Shown piece after piece: positions 50,514 through 58,127 of a DNA stretch of 64,000 nt (positions within the stretch are counted from its first letter, which is position 1; each line of letters opens with the position of its first letter). A program made the position numbers and the translations under genes. Below the pieces are notes generated by a model, which was not told the DNA's origin, ran no database searches, and saw only the letters and a program-made list of their open reading frames with translations. The DNA is from Haloarcula mannanilytica (GTDB lineage Archaea > Halobacteriota > Halobacteria > Halobacteriales > Haloarculaceae). The DNA lies in assembly GCF_005406125.1 (NCBI RefSeq), contig NZ_BIXZ01000010.1, positions 1-64,000 on the forward strand. The letters run 5' to 3'.

Positions 50514-51731
50514 ATGGGCAACAAGCTGTATTCAAACAAAGAACTCCTCAATCGCCTCCAGCAATTCGCTTCAGAGCTTGGTCGACCCCCATCACTGAAT
50601 GAGATGAATGCGTCCGGACCGCATGCTGCAAAGACATACACGGACCGGTTCGGCTCGTGGAATAAAGCCCTCAAGACTGCCGGACTTGAGACCGGCACAA
50701 ACGAACCAAACGGGAGACCGGCGACACGGAAAGATGATCTGCTAGAGGATCTCAAGTCTGTTGCCGAAACCGTCGGAGAGGCACCATCTGAGCGGAGCTA
50801 CAGCGATCACGGAGAGTATTCGGTGAAAACATACTGTAAGCGGTTCGGCGGCTGGAATTCGGCGCTCCGGGCAGCTGATCTCGAATCCAACGTTGAGCTG
50901 AATCTTTCTGAAGAAAAACTCATTACCGCGTTACAAGAGTTCGCTGAGGAACTGGACCGACCACCCACGACAGACGAGATGGATCAAGATGGGCCGTACA
51001 CAACGGGCCCATACAAGCGGGTCTTCGGACATTGGAATCAAGCTCTTCGGCAGGCTGGGTTGGAGGTTAACTATCCACGGAATGTGAGTGAGGAGGATCT
51101 ACTCTCTGAACTCCAGAGATTAGCCCAAGAGCTGGGACATATCCCCCGGCGAGATGAGATGCGAGATCAGGGAAAATGGGGTGGAGCAATCTACCAGGAT
51201 CGATTCGGCTCTTGGAACGAGGCTCTGGCAGCCGCTGGCTTCGAGCCAAATTCCCGGTGGCGAATTCCACGGGAAGAGTTGATAGCCGAACTACGAGCCC
51301 TTACGAATGAACTGGGCCATCCGCCGACAACAACTGAAATGAACGAACACGGGAACTTCACAATCGATCCGTATCACCGCGAATTTGGAGGTTGGCGAAC
51401 GGCACTTCAGGCGGCTGATCCAGATTACCTAGAAAACTACCGCCAATCAGATACTGAGACAATTCCGTTTGGTTCGGGTTGGTCACAGATTCGTGAAGAA
51501 ATTATTGCGCGTGACAACGAAGCTTGTCTTCGCTGCGGTATGAGTCGCGAAGCTCACCGTGAGAGGTTCGGGCGTGACCTCCCAGTTCACCACCGGATTC
51601 CCCGACGACGATTCTACAATCACCCAGACCGGTCAGTGGAGGAGTCAAACGTTCCGAGTAACCTCCTGACACTCTGTATTCCGTGCCATCGGCGTCTCGA
51701 ACGGATGCCAGTTCAACCAGTGGTTGAGTAA
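50514..51731 (+). CDS. HNH endonuclease with five HNH-associated repeats
   Basis: 405 residues. Five tandem repeats of about 55-65 residues share the pattern L...L...ELGRPPS..EM...G......Y...FGSWN.AL..AG (starting near residues 6, 72, 134, 193 and 252). An HNH domain follows: CLRCGMSREAH, DLPVHHRIPRRRFYNH and NLLTLCIPCHRRLE. The repeats are probably DNA-reading units, so five repeats imply a longer recognition site than the two-repeat enzyme at 47701. It is probably a mobile homing endonuclease inserted after an orphaned leader. Confidence 0.8.
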   Translation: MGNKLYSNKELLNRLQQFASELGRPPSLNEMNASGPHAAKTYTDRFGSWNKALKTAGLETGTNEPNGRPATRKDDLLEDLKSVAETVGEAPSERSYSDHGEYSVKTYCKRFGGWNSALRAADLESNVELNLSEEKLITALQEFAEELDRPPTTDEMDQDGPYTTGPYKRVFGHWNQALRQAGLEVNYPRNVSEEDLLSELQRLAQELGHIPRRDEMRDQGKWGGAIYQDRFGSWNEALAAAGFEPNSRWRIPREELIAELRALTNELGHPPTTTEMNEHGNFTIDPYHREFGGWRTALQAADPDYLENYRQSDTETIPFGSGWSQIREEIIARDNEACLRCGMSREAHRERFGRDLPVHHRIPRRRFYNHPDRSVEESNVPSNLLTLCIPCHRRLERMPVQPVVE

Positions 51732-51854
51732 TATTTGACCTTGATGGAAAGCTCGGTAGGCGATAGGTCGTGGACTGCGTACTGAGTACACTGCGCATAC
51801 ATAATGACGGTAACGAGGATGTAGACGTGGTCTATACGTACAGGCGACGTCGCT

Positions 51855-52106
51855 TCATTGCTCAGCAAGCCTCTCAAGTAAGGGTTTGACGGCTTCTTGG
51901 TCTGATTTCCAGTCGTCTTCAGACCGGATGACATACTTTTGTTGGCGCTTCCAACGGTCTCCATTCTGTTTCCAGAGATAAATACCGATCTCGCGCCCAC
52001 TAAATCCGTTATACAGCACCACAGCTTTCCACCACTCGCTCGATTTGAAGATAGTCCTGCCCTCAAGAACTTCTAACTGCTCGTGAGTTGGGAATTCGTC
52101 AGGCAT
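51855..52106 (-). CDS. Partner of an RHH-type regulator, possible toxin
   Basis: 83 residues: MPDEFPTHEQLEVLEGRTIFK, then WWKAVVLYNGFSGREIGIYLWKQ and a basic/acidic tail. No known toxin fold is obvious; the size, beta-rich centre and position are toxin-like. It overlaps the upstream regulator gene by 8 bases. The Met at 52106 is preferred to 52130. Confidence 0.45.
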   Translation of the reverse strand: MPDEFPTHEQLEVLEGRTIFKSSEWWKAVVLYNGFSGREIGIYLWKQNGDRWKRQQKYVIRSEDDWKSDQEAVKPLLERLAEQ

Positions 52107-52446
52107 TGGCTTCACCCTCAAGTTTCTCAACGACGCGGTTGGCGGTCAACTCCGCGATCAGGGCTGCAGATCCTTGGGAGGTATCGTCCATCTCTTTTAG
52201 CAATTCTTTGAAGTTGACTTGATCCTGGAGTTCACGGGCCTTTTCCGCGAGTTCTTCTTGATCCTCACGACTCATCGATCCCAACTCTTCAATCGTTGTG
52301 CCCCAGCTCGGGATGCGGGGCCGAGGGTCGTGATAGGCGTCCAGAAGATGATTGAGATAGCCGTCCCACGTGGAATTGTCAGGCTTTGAATTGATTAGAC
52401 GTTCGTGTGTGTCCGGACTGACTTTGATGTTTTTACGGTCTGCCAT
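52099..52446 (-). CDS. Probable ribbon-helix-helix antitoxin/autoregulator
   Basis: 115 residues. The N-terminus MADRKNIKVSPDTHERLINSK has the beta-strand/helix layout of RHH DNA-binding proteins (KxIxVSxxTHxRL). A helical partner-binding region follows (EELAEKARELQDQVNFKELLKEM). The start at 52446 is used rather than 52542, because the region between holds repeated TGTATCCCA motifs that look like its operator and the promoter. Overlap with the downstream small gene supports a toxin-antitoxin-like pair. Confidence 0.6.
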   Translation of the reverse strand: MADRKNIKVSPDTHERLINSKPDNSTWDGYLNHLLDAYHDPRPRIPSWGTTIEELGSMSREDQEELAEKARELQDQVNFKELLKEMDDTSQGSAALIAELTANRVVEKLEGEANA

Positions 52447-52508
52447 TGTATCCCATCTGTATCCCAGAGTGGAGGCTACAAGTAATTTGGGATAATATTG
52501 TATCCCAA
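52447..52508 (-). promoter_or_regulatory. Operator of the RHH pair: four TGTATCCCA-type sites
   Basis: TGTATCCCA occurs at 52447-52455, 52458-52466 and 52499-52507; the first two are 11 bases apart, one helical turn. An inverted copy completes TTGGGATA-ATATTG-TATCCCAA at 52487-52508, a perfect 8-bp palindrome. The sites begin right at the start codon of the regulator, as expected for autorepression by an RHH protein. Confidence 0.7.
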
Positions 52509-52730
52509 GTTCAGCCAGTGGGACATAGAATCGATTAGCCAATTAGATTCTCCCAGATAGGGTACGGCCTTCGCTCAGCACAACCACCGTATTTTTGACC
52601 TCGTTTGTGTCAGTTTTCTCCACATAGCGTCTACTTGCCGCCAGTGTAAGGGAGGAGGGCCATCTACTCACTATGAAGCCAGGAACCGTCGCGCAGAACC
52701 CCTTTAGCGGGTGAGCGACTACACAGGGTA

Positions 52731-53492
52731 ATGGACGAGTCGCCCGCAGCACAGTCGCAATCTCGCATCTACACGGCGCCGCGAACGGATGTCTCGCAGA
52801 ATCAGGGCAAGTTCCGGATTCACTTCAATTTCCCCGGCCACGCCGTTCCCGACCACGACGACCACGGCTACGGCCCGCTGGCGACCGTCGTGGAGTCGTT
52901 CATGGACCCCGGAACCCTGATTCGGATGCACCAGCACCGCAACGAGGAGATCATCTCGTGGGTCCCCGAGGGCGTGATGCGCCACGACGACCGTCAGGGC
53001 AACCAGCTGGTCACCGATTTCGATCACCTAATGGTGATGAACGCTGGTAGCGGCTTCTGGCACGCTGAGGAGACCCTCGCGGACGACCCGCCCCTGCGGA
53101 TGCTCCAGATATTCGTGCGGCCGCATAGCCTCGACCTCGAGCCCGGCATCCAGCACGAGCCGATCCCGAACCCGGTCGCCGGCGAGTGGCGCCACCTGTT
53201 CGGGCCCGAGGGGAGCGAGGCCCCGCTATCCGTTCGGAATGACGTCGACTGCTACGACTGCCGGCTCACGGACGGGGCAACGACGACGCTCCCGTCCCGA
53301 CCGGGCCGGCACACCTACCTATATGTCTTCGATGGCGCCGTCGAGATCGGGGATGAACCGGTCGGGTACACTGAGAGCGCCCTCGTGACCGGCGACGACG
53401 TGGCCGTTACTGCAACCGAGGACGCCACAATCGTCGCGTTCAGCATCAATCCCGACGCGCCGGTCACGCGCCAGGGGACCATCGGCCGCTGA
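52731..53492 (+). CDS. Pirin-family cupin protein
   Basis: 253 residues. The N-terminal cupin has the pirin metal motif (MDPGTLIRMHQHRNEEIISWVPEG) and ends in MNAGSGFWHAEET; the C-terminal cupin includes FVRPHSLDLEPGIQHEPI and YVFDGAVEIGDEPV. Pirins bind iron; members are quercetinases or transcription cofactors. The gene is GC-rich and unrelated to mobility, probably cargo. A weak CCCCTTTAGCGGGTGAG just upstream may be a degenerate leader. Confidence 0.8.
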   Translation: MDESPAAQSQSRIYTAPRTDVSQNQGKFRIHFNFPGHAVPDHDDHGYGPLATVVESFMDPGTLIRMHQHRNEEIISWVPEGVMRHDDRQGNQLVTDFDHLMVMNAGSGFWHAEETLADDPPLRMLQIFVRPHSLDLEPGIQHEPIPNPVAGEWRHLFGPEGSEAPLSVRNDVDCYDCRLTDGATTTLPSRPGRHTYLYVFDGAVEIGDEPVGYTESALVTGDDVAVTATEDATIVAFSINPDAPVTRQGTIGR

Positions 53493-53524
53493 GACACCGG
53501 TGTACCGACTGTGAGTTGTTTTTC

Positions 53525-53546
53525 GCCCCCCTGAGAGGGTGAGGGC
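53525..53546 (+). promoter_or_regulatory. Stem-loop leader element, copy 15
   Basis: After GTTTTTC, GCCC (53525-53528) pairs with GGGC (53543-53546) around CCCTGAGAGGGTGA; CCCT-GAG-AGGG is an alternative inner hairpin. A separate AGGTGATT site precedes the GTG at 53580. Confidence 0.65.
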
Positions 53547-53579
53547 TTCAGCCGAAGTCCTCGCAATCAGGTGATTCCC

Positions 53580-53927
53580 GTGAGCCAACAACAGTCACCG
53601 AGAGATGTCTCGATCGACGACATTCCTGTCGATATCGACAACACGCAATCAGCGGAGGTCGATCCCGCCGACGTCCCGGCCGAAATCGAATCCATCACCC
53701 GTGGGCTCGCCGGTGAGCAGCCGCCGACGAATCCCATAGTGGTTCTCAAGGCGGCCCGGTGGTGGTACATTCACGGCAAGGGCGGCACGGATCCCGCCTT
53801 CCAGTGGGCCATCGAGTGGGCGCGTCATCTTGCGACCGACACGCCCAGTGACGTCGAGCGGTTCGACGAGTTCCTCGAGTACCTCGTCACGGTCGGCTTT
53901 GCAGACGAACGCCACGAGCTCCGCTGA
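53580..53927 (+). CDS. Hypothetical acidic protein
   Basis: 115 residues from a GTG with an AGGTGATT site 4 bases upstream. Acidic disordered start, then a helical core (VVLKAARWWYIHGKGGTDPAF, EWARHLATD, RFDEFLEYLVTVGFADE). Not recognised. It precedes the ArdC-like gene and might be part of the same unit, although each has its own leader. Confidence 0.55.
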   Translation: MSQQQSPRDVSIDDIPVDIDNTQSAEVDPADVPAEIESITRGLAGEQPPTNPIVVLKAARWWYIHGKGGTDPAFQWAIEWARHLATDTPSDVERFDEFLEYLVTVGFADERHELR

Positions 53928-53948
53928 CCGACAGCGCGGTTTTTTGAA

Positions 53949-53968
53949 CGCCCCTGAGGGGTGCGGCG
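53949..53968 (+). promoter_or_regulatory. Stem-loop leader element, copy 16
   Basis: After GTTTTTTGAA, CGCC (53949-53952) pairs with GGCG (53965-53968) around CCTGAGGGGTGC; CCCC-TGA-GGGG is an alternative. It comes 46 bases before the ATG at 54015, and the upstream frame from 53961 that overlaps it is rejected. Confidence 0.65.
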
Positions 53969-54014
53969 CGGTCTGAACAGACGCAGTCGCCGTGAACTTG
54001 ATTCGGTGAACACA

Positions 54015-54962
54015 ATGGCTACGACTAGTAACTCGTCGGTCTCCTTCGAGGAGACCGACACGCGAGACGACGAGATGAACAGTACGATCGAACAGTGGAT
54101 CGATGAACTTGTCGCCGGCGTCGACGACGCGCAGGCTAGCGAGGAGTTCCAGGAGTGGCTCGACGTCCAGAGTCGCTTCCACGACTACTCCTACCGGAAC
54201 ACGCTCCTCATCAAGCAGCAGTGCCCCGAGGCGAGCCGGGTGGCGGGCTACCGGACGTGGCAAGAGGAGTTCGACCGGCACGTCAAGGAGGGCGAGTCGG
54301 CCATCTGGATCTGGGCGCCGATCATCACCAAACAGTGCCCGGAATGCGAGAACTCGCCGAGCTACCATGAGGACAGTGACTGTGAGTACGACGAGACGCC
54401 GCCCGAGGAGTGGTCCGAGGGCCTGGTCGGGTTCAAGCCCGCACCGGTGTTCGATGTCTCCCAGACCGAGGGCGAGCCACTTCCCGACTTAGACACGGAA
54501 GCGACCGGCGACGCCGGCGACCTCGTCGAACGGTTGACTGCCGCCGCTGATGAGCTCGGCGTGACGGTGCGAATTGTTCCAGCCGAGGAGTGGACGCACG
54601 GCGAGGCGAAGGGCATCTGCGAGCAGCTGAGTCTCGTCGATATGCAGCCGCGTGTCGAGGTGCGTGATCGGGAGAACGACGCTGATCTCGCCCGGACGCT
54701 GGTTCACGAGTACGCGCACGCCCTGCTCCACTTCGACGTCGACGACGATACGGAGCGGTCGAAACGCGAAGTCGAGGCCGAAGCCGTCGCGTACGTCGTC
54801 GGGCGGTACTGCGGGCTCGACACCAGTGGGTCAGCGTTCTACCTCGCAGCCTGGGAGTCGGACAATCCCGAGGTCGTTCGCGAGCGGCTCGGACGGATTA
54901 GTTCAACAGCAGAAGAGCTCATCGACGTGCTCGAAGGCGAATCCTCGTCCCAACCCAGTTAA
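54015..54962 (+). CDS. ArdC-like antirestriction protein
   Basis: 315 residues. An N-terminal ArdC-type ssDNA-binding domain is followed by a zinc metallopeptidase domain. The N-terminal part reads SEEFQEWLDVQSRFHDYSYRN, then NTLLIKQQCPEASRVAGYRTW and SAIWIWAPI. It carries a Cys/His insert (CPECENSPSYHEDSDC). The peptidase motif LVHEYAHALLHF is near residue 230, followed by KREVEAEAVAYVV with the third ligand. This ArdC layout protects incoming single-stranded plasmid DNA from host restriction. It suits a conjugative element with a TrwC-independent transfer system. Confidence 0.8.
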   Translation: MATTSNSSVSFEETDTRDDEMNSTIEQWIDELVAGVDDAQASEEFQEWLDVQSRFHDYSYRNTLLIKQQCPEASRVAGYRTWQEEFDRHVKEGESAIWIWAPIITKQCPECENSPSYHEDSDCEYDETPPEEWSEGLVGFKPAPVFDVSQTEGEPLPDLDTEATGDAGDLVERLTAAADELGVTVRIVPAEEWTHGEAKGICEQLSLVDMQPRVEVRDRENDADLARTLVHEYAHALLHFDVDDDTERSKREVEAEAVAYVVGRYCGLDTSGSAFYLAAWESDNPEVVRERLGRISSTAEELIDVLEGESSSQPS

Positions 54963-55000
54963 CCAACAGGGTGATGGATTCCTTCCGCTCTGTTGGTTAA
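54959..55000 (+). repeat. Dispersed inverted repeat, copy 6
   Basis: TTAACCAACA (54959-54968) and TGTTGGTTAA (54991-55000), perfect, 22-base spacer. Its first bases include the ArdC stop codon. Stem-loop leader copy 17 begins 8 bases after it. Confidence 0.9.
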
Positions 55001-55008
55001 GTTTTTTC

Positions 55009-55034
55009 TGCGCCCGCCGAGGGGCGGAGGCGCA
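55009..55034 (+). promoter_or_regulatory. Stem-loop leader element, copy 17 (two alternative pairings)
   Basis: After GTTTTTTC, TGCGCC (55009-55014) pairs with GGCGCA (55029-55034) around CGCCGAGGGGCGGA. An inner CGCCC/GGGCG pairing (55011-55015 with 55022-55026) excludes it. It comes 16 bases before the ATG at 55051. Confidence 0.75.
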
Positions 55035-55050
55035 TTCAGATCTCCGTCGA

Positions 55051-55869
55051 ATGATGACTGAACCAAATCTCACGACGGTCCTTGAGGAAGCCGAGCACGT
55101 TGCCGAGCAGCACGACCAGGTCGCTCGAACGACAGACAACCAAGCTCACGAGTACCTCCGATACGCCGTCCTCCGGGTGCTTGAAGGCGAGGCGAATCAC
55201 CTCCCAGCAGACTGGACGCCGATCGACGGCGTGACCGTCGGTTACGGCAGCGACGACGCGATGTTCGACAGTTGGAGCGCCAGCGAAGACTGGTGGGAGA
55301 CCGTCCCGCCGCAGGAGGCGTGTACCCGCTTCCGGGTGTTCTTCCCGGACGACCACCAGACGGTCCCCCGGGTCATCGTCGACGTGATGGCCACGCTCGG
55401 TGCCTGGCGCGTCTGGACCGGGAGCGCAGCCGCGTGCGGCTCCTACGACCATCGCGAGCGCCGCGAAGTCCACTACCTGTGGCCGGAAGGCCATCCGGTC
55501 GAGGAAGTGCTCCACGAGCGGCTCAGGGGGCCTGCGGAAGCCCTCGCTCCCGACGGTGGCCGAACGGGCGATGTTCGCGACCGACTGGTCGTCGACGAGA
55601 ACGCACAGTTGGAGGACGATCTTGAGCCCCGCACGAAGCGTGCCGTCGCCGAAGCGATGGACGTCTCACTCCTCTCGAAGGGTGGCCGCTACGAGGTACA
55701 GTCTGCGTCCGGGAACCGGTACGAAGTCGACGTCATCGACGAATCGTGTACCTGTCCTGACTGGCAGCAACGTTCACCCGAAGGCGGCTGCAAGCACCTG
55801 CGCCGCGTCGATCACGAGATCAAACGGGGCCGCGTTCCCCGACCAGACGGCCGCCTTCCCTCCCCGTAG
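55051..55869 (+). CDS. SWIM zinc-finger protein
   Basis: 272 residues. The C-terminus carries a SWIM finger: YEVDVIDESCTCPDWQQ then GGCKHLRRVDHEI (C-x-C-xn-C-x-H). The N-terminal 190 residues are acidic and unassigned. SWIM fingers bind DNA or proteins and occur in recombination factors and plasmid proteins. A longer frame from 54652 runs through ardC and is rejected; leader and inverted repeat support ATG 55051 (or the next codon but one, 55054). Confidence 0.7.
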   Translation: MMTEPNLTTVLEEAEHVAEQHDQVARTTDNQAHEYLRYAVLRVLEGEANHLPADWTPIDGVTVGYGSDDAMFDSWSASEDWWETVPPQEACTRFRVFFPDDHQTVPRVIVDVMATLGAWRVWTGSAAACGSYDHRERREVHYLWPEGHPVEEVLHERLRGPAEALAPDGGRTGDVRDRLVVDENAQLEDDLEPRTKRAVAEAMDVSLLSKGGRYEVQSASGNRYEVDVIDESCTCPDWQQRSPEGGCKHLRRVDHEIKRGRVPRPDGRLPSP

Positions 55870-55880
55870 TCGTGGTCAGA

Positions 55881-56684
55881 CTACTCCACGGGACGGACTG
55901 TGTCGCCATCCCGACGGACCCGGTCGAACGTTGAGAGATACGCAATCCGGTCGTAAACCTCCTCGTCATCCAGCTCCAGTTCCGCGGCCAGTTCGTCGAC
56001 GGTCATCGGTTCATCGAGTGCCTGGAGGACTTCGAGCCCCCGGTAGTACCTATTCGTGAGCTCTTGGACGTGGCCCTCGATCGGCGTGGTCACTCCGTAC
56101 CGCTCCTCGAGTTCGACCAGGGCCTCGTTCGCGAACGTGGCGAACTGATCGTCACCTAGGCGTTCGATCTGGGCTTCGAGCTCAGCCTGGACGACGTCGT
56201 AATCGAGGCCGGCCTGCACGAGCATATTCATGTCCTCGATGTCGTCGTCGCGGCCTGCGATCGCCTTGAACAGGAAGATATCCTCGTTGCTGACCAGCCG
56301 GACCGTCAGTCGATCCGTGTCGAGGAACTGCTCGCTGCGCTGTTGCATCCCGTCGGTGAGCACGAGCTTGTTCGCGACCTGCTGGTTGAAGATGTCGAGG
56401 CGACACCCATCGTCGTTCTCGACGCAGCTCGTCGCGCCAAGCGCCCGGTAATCTGGATCCAGCGACTGGACCTCCGCATACCCGAGGTCCATCAGGACCG
56501 CCCACAGCTGACCGTACGCGTCGCCATCTGGGACGACCAGGTCGATATCTTTCGTCGCCCCCTTGAGGTCGCGCAGCGACATCGCGCCACCACCGATCAG
56601 GTAGACCGTGAGCGGTTCAGATAGCCCGTTCCCGATTCGCTGGAATTCGTTCTCGATGTACTCGCGTCCGAATGTTGGTCTCAT
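55881..56684 (-). CDS. AbiEii-like nucleotidyltransferase (probable toxin)
   Basis: 267 residues. The minimal nucleotidyltransferase signature is clear: YLIGGGAMSLRDLKGATKDIDLVV (Gly 31-33, Ser 36, Asp 46 and Asp 48), followed by the strand CRLDIF with the third acid. The rest is helical and ends in a winged-helix-like tail (MTVDELAAELELDDEEVYDRIAYL). The layout fits DUF6036/AbiEii-type enzymes, which act as toxins by modifying RNA. It overlaps the upstream HTH gene by 4 bases (ATGA), the classical AbiEi-AbiEii order. Confidence 0.7.
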   Translation of the reverse strand: MRPTFGREYIENEFQRIGNGLSEPLTVYLIGGGAMSLRDLKGATKDIDLVVPDGDAYGQLWAVLMDLGYAEVQSLDPDYRALGATSCVENDDGCRLDIFNQQVANKLVLTDGMQQRSEQFLDTDRLTVRLVSNEDIFLFKAIAGRDDDIEDMNMLVQAGLDYDVVQAELEAQIERLGDDQFATFANEALVELEERYGVTTPIEGHVQELTNRYYRGLEVLQALDEPMTVDELAAELELDDEEVYDRIAYLSTFDRVRRDGDTVRPVE

Positions 56685-57607
56685 TGTGGTAGTGGCACCT
56701 CGTAGTCAGCCGCCAGTTTCTGAAACTCGTCCCACTCCGGGAGCCGGTCGTCGTCGACCTCGCCGTGCGTCTCGAGGTAGCGGAGCAGGGCGCCGATTTC
56801 GTCTTCGAGACCATACTTCGCCGCCTGCTCTCGGAGGTCCGCCTCGTCGACGTCGACGTGGCTGAGCAGGAGGAGACAGTACGAGCGGTGGCGGCTGCCG
56901 TCGTCGATCAGTAGTGTGTGACAGCAAAGTTCCGCCGGTGAGACTGCGTCGAGATCCTCGGAGTAGAAGTAGTAGCGGTGGCCGGTGAGTAGGAACTGGA
57001 GGTCATAGGCTGCAAATCGAGCGAGGCCGGTTTCGTGGAACGCCTCCGCGTCGATCTCCGTCTCGGTCTGGGTGAGGAATTCGTCGTAGTCTTCCCAGAG
57101 AATCGTGCCCTTCGGGGCGACGGCTTCGAGGCGCTGGCGATGTAGATGGTGTGCGAGTTCACGGGCGAACTCGTGGAGGCGGTCGAAGTCGGCGTTGAAG
57201 TCATAGTGACCGTCGGCTGTCCCGACGAGACCTCGGTCGCGAAGCCGCTTGAGGACGCGGTTAACCGTGTTGCGGTAGTTGTCGCTCCGGTCGGCGAGCT
57301 CGGAGACGGTTCGCGGCTGGTCGAGGTAGTACAGCACCTCGAGTGCCTTGCCGGTCAGCAGCTCGGGGAACTCGATGTGGGAGTGCTGGCGGACGAGGTC
57401 CTGATAGAGTTCGACGGCGCGAGCATCCGACGGGACGACTCGTTTTCGCCGGCCGTCGCGTTCCGTGTAGACGAGCCCCCTCTCGACGAGGTCGGCGACG
57501 GCACGAGAGAGGTAGCTCTCGCTGTGGTCGAGCTTCGCCGCGAGTTCGGAGATCGTGTCGCCGCGGTCGACCGTGGCGAGGACCTCGAGTTCGATGCGCC
57601 GGAGCAC
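56681..57607 (-). CDS. Winged-helix regulator, probable antitoxin (AbiEi role)
   Basis: 308 residues with two winged helices. The first (residues 1-60) is RIELEVLATVDRGDTISELAAKLDHSESYLSRAVADLVERGLV. The second (about 85-135) is EVLYYLDQPRTVSELADRSDNYRNTVNRVLKRLRDRGLV. The C-terminal half is acidic with no recognised domain. It is coupled to the nucleotidyltransferase gene. The promoter lies inside a nested palindrome (57611-57658), consistent with autoregulation. Transcription start is predicted at the start codon, so the mRNA is probably leaderless. Confidence 0.7.
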   Translation of the reverse strand: MLRRIELEVLATVDRGDTISELAAKLDHSESYLSRAVADLVERGLVYTERDGRRKRVVPSDARAVELYQDLVRQHSHIEFPELLTGKALEVLYYLDQPRTVSELADRSDNYRNTVNRVLKRLRDRGLVGTADGHYDFNADFDRLHEFARELAHHLHRQRLEAVAPKGTILWEDYDEFLTQTETEIDAEAFHETGLARFAAYDLQFLLTGHRYYFYSEDLDAVSPAELCCHTLLIDDGSRHRSYCLLLLSHVDVDEADLREQAAKYGLEDEIGALLRYLETHGEVDDDRLPEWDEFQKLAADYEVPLPQ

Positions 57608-57610
57608 GGT

Positions 57611-57658
57611 GTAACATAGTAAGAAACTTACATATAAAGAAGTTTCGAGTAGTGTTAC
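57611..57658 (-). promoter_or_regulatory. Nested palindromic operator over the TATA box of the AbiE-like pair
   Basis: Outer arms GTAACA (57611-57616) and TGTTAC (57653-57658) and inner arms GAAACTT (57623-57629) and AAGTTTC (57640-57646) share exactly the same centre. The TATA box (CTTTATATGT on the minus strand) occupies the middle, about 27 bases from the start codon at 57607. The same centre could also serve the plus-strand gene at 57747. Confidence 0.75.
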
Positions 57659-57691
57659 AGACAGAGAAGAACAAGAGCTTGCTCCATCGTC

Positions 57692-57732
57692 TTAACCAAC
57701 AAAACTATGGGAAGAGAGACCGTGTTGGTTAA
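57692..57732 (+). repeat. Dispersed inverted repeat, copy 7
   Basis: TTAACCAACA (57692-57701) and TGTTGGTTAA (57723-57732), perfect, 21-base spacer. Only 14 bases separate it from the ATG at 57747, too few for a promoter to lie between, so here the repeat is probably transcribed. Confidence 0.9.
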
Positions 57733-57746
57733 CACGGAGAGAGTCG

Positions 57747-58070
57747 ATGTCCTACGAACCACCGTCCCCACCGGCGAACCTCCCGGCGGAGCTCGTCAAC
57801 ACGCTCAACGAAGCCACATCGGAGCATCTTCGGGACGTTGCCAGCTACGCCGAGGCGTTGGCCGAATACAAGGAGCGTGAAGCTCGTCTCGAGGAGGAAG
57901 CGGACGACGCCGACGTCGAGGAGCGCCCCGATGACCTCCCAGACGACGTGCCGGCCAAGGCGACGATCACGATCAAGGAGATCAACGACAACCGCTACTA
58001 CTACTGGCAGTGGCGGGAAGGCGATTCGGTGACGTCGAAGTACAAAGGGCCGGTGAATCCCGACGAGTAG
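57747..58070 (+). CDS. Small hypothetical protein (DUF6788-like)
   Basis: 107 residues. A helical acidic middle (YAEALAEYKEREARLEEEADD) precedes a C-terminal module ATITIKEINDNRYYYWQWREGDSV, continuing to YKGPV. This resembles the short DUF6788-type module (K-E-I-x-x-x-x-Y-Y-Y-x-Q-W-R-E-G). Function unknown. A GGAGAG-type site lies upstream. It is the last plus-strand gene before the origin region. Confidence 0.6.
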   Translation: MSYEPPSPPANLPAELVNTLNEATSEHLRDVASYAEALAEYKEREARLEEEADDADVEERPDDLPDDVPAKATITIKEINDNRYYYWQWREGDSVTSKYKGPVNPDE

Positions 58071-58127
58071 ACGAGATGGAACTGTAGCCTGATGTTCGTT
58101 TCAATGTGATTCGTAGCGTAGCAGATG

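Noticed and set aside
52697-52714. CCCCTTTAGCGGGTGAG before the pirin gene as a leader copy
   Set aside because: The stem is only three to four pairs and no T-tract precedes it; kept as a weak note in the pirin entry.
54652-55050. N-terminal extension of the SWIM protein
   Set aside because: It overlaps the ArdC-like gene in another frame and reads as Ser/Arg-rich shadow sequence.
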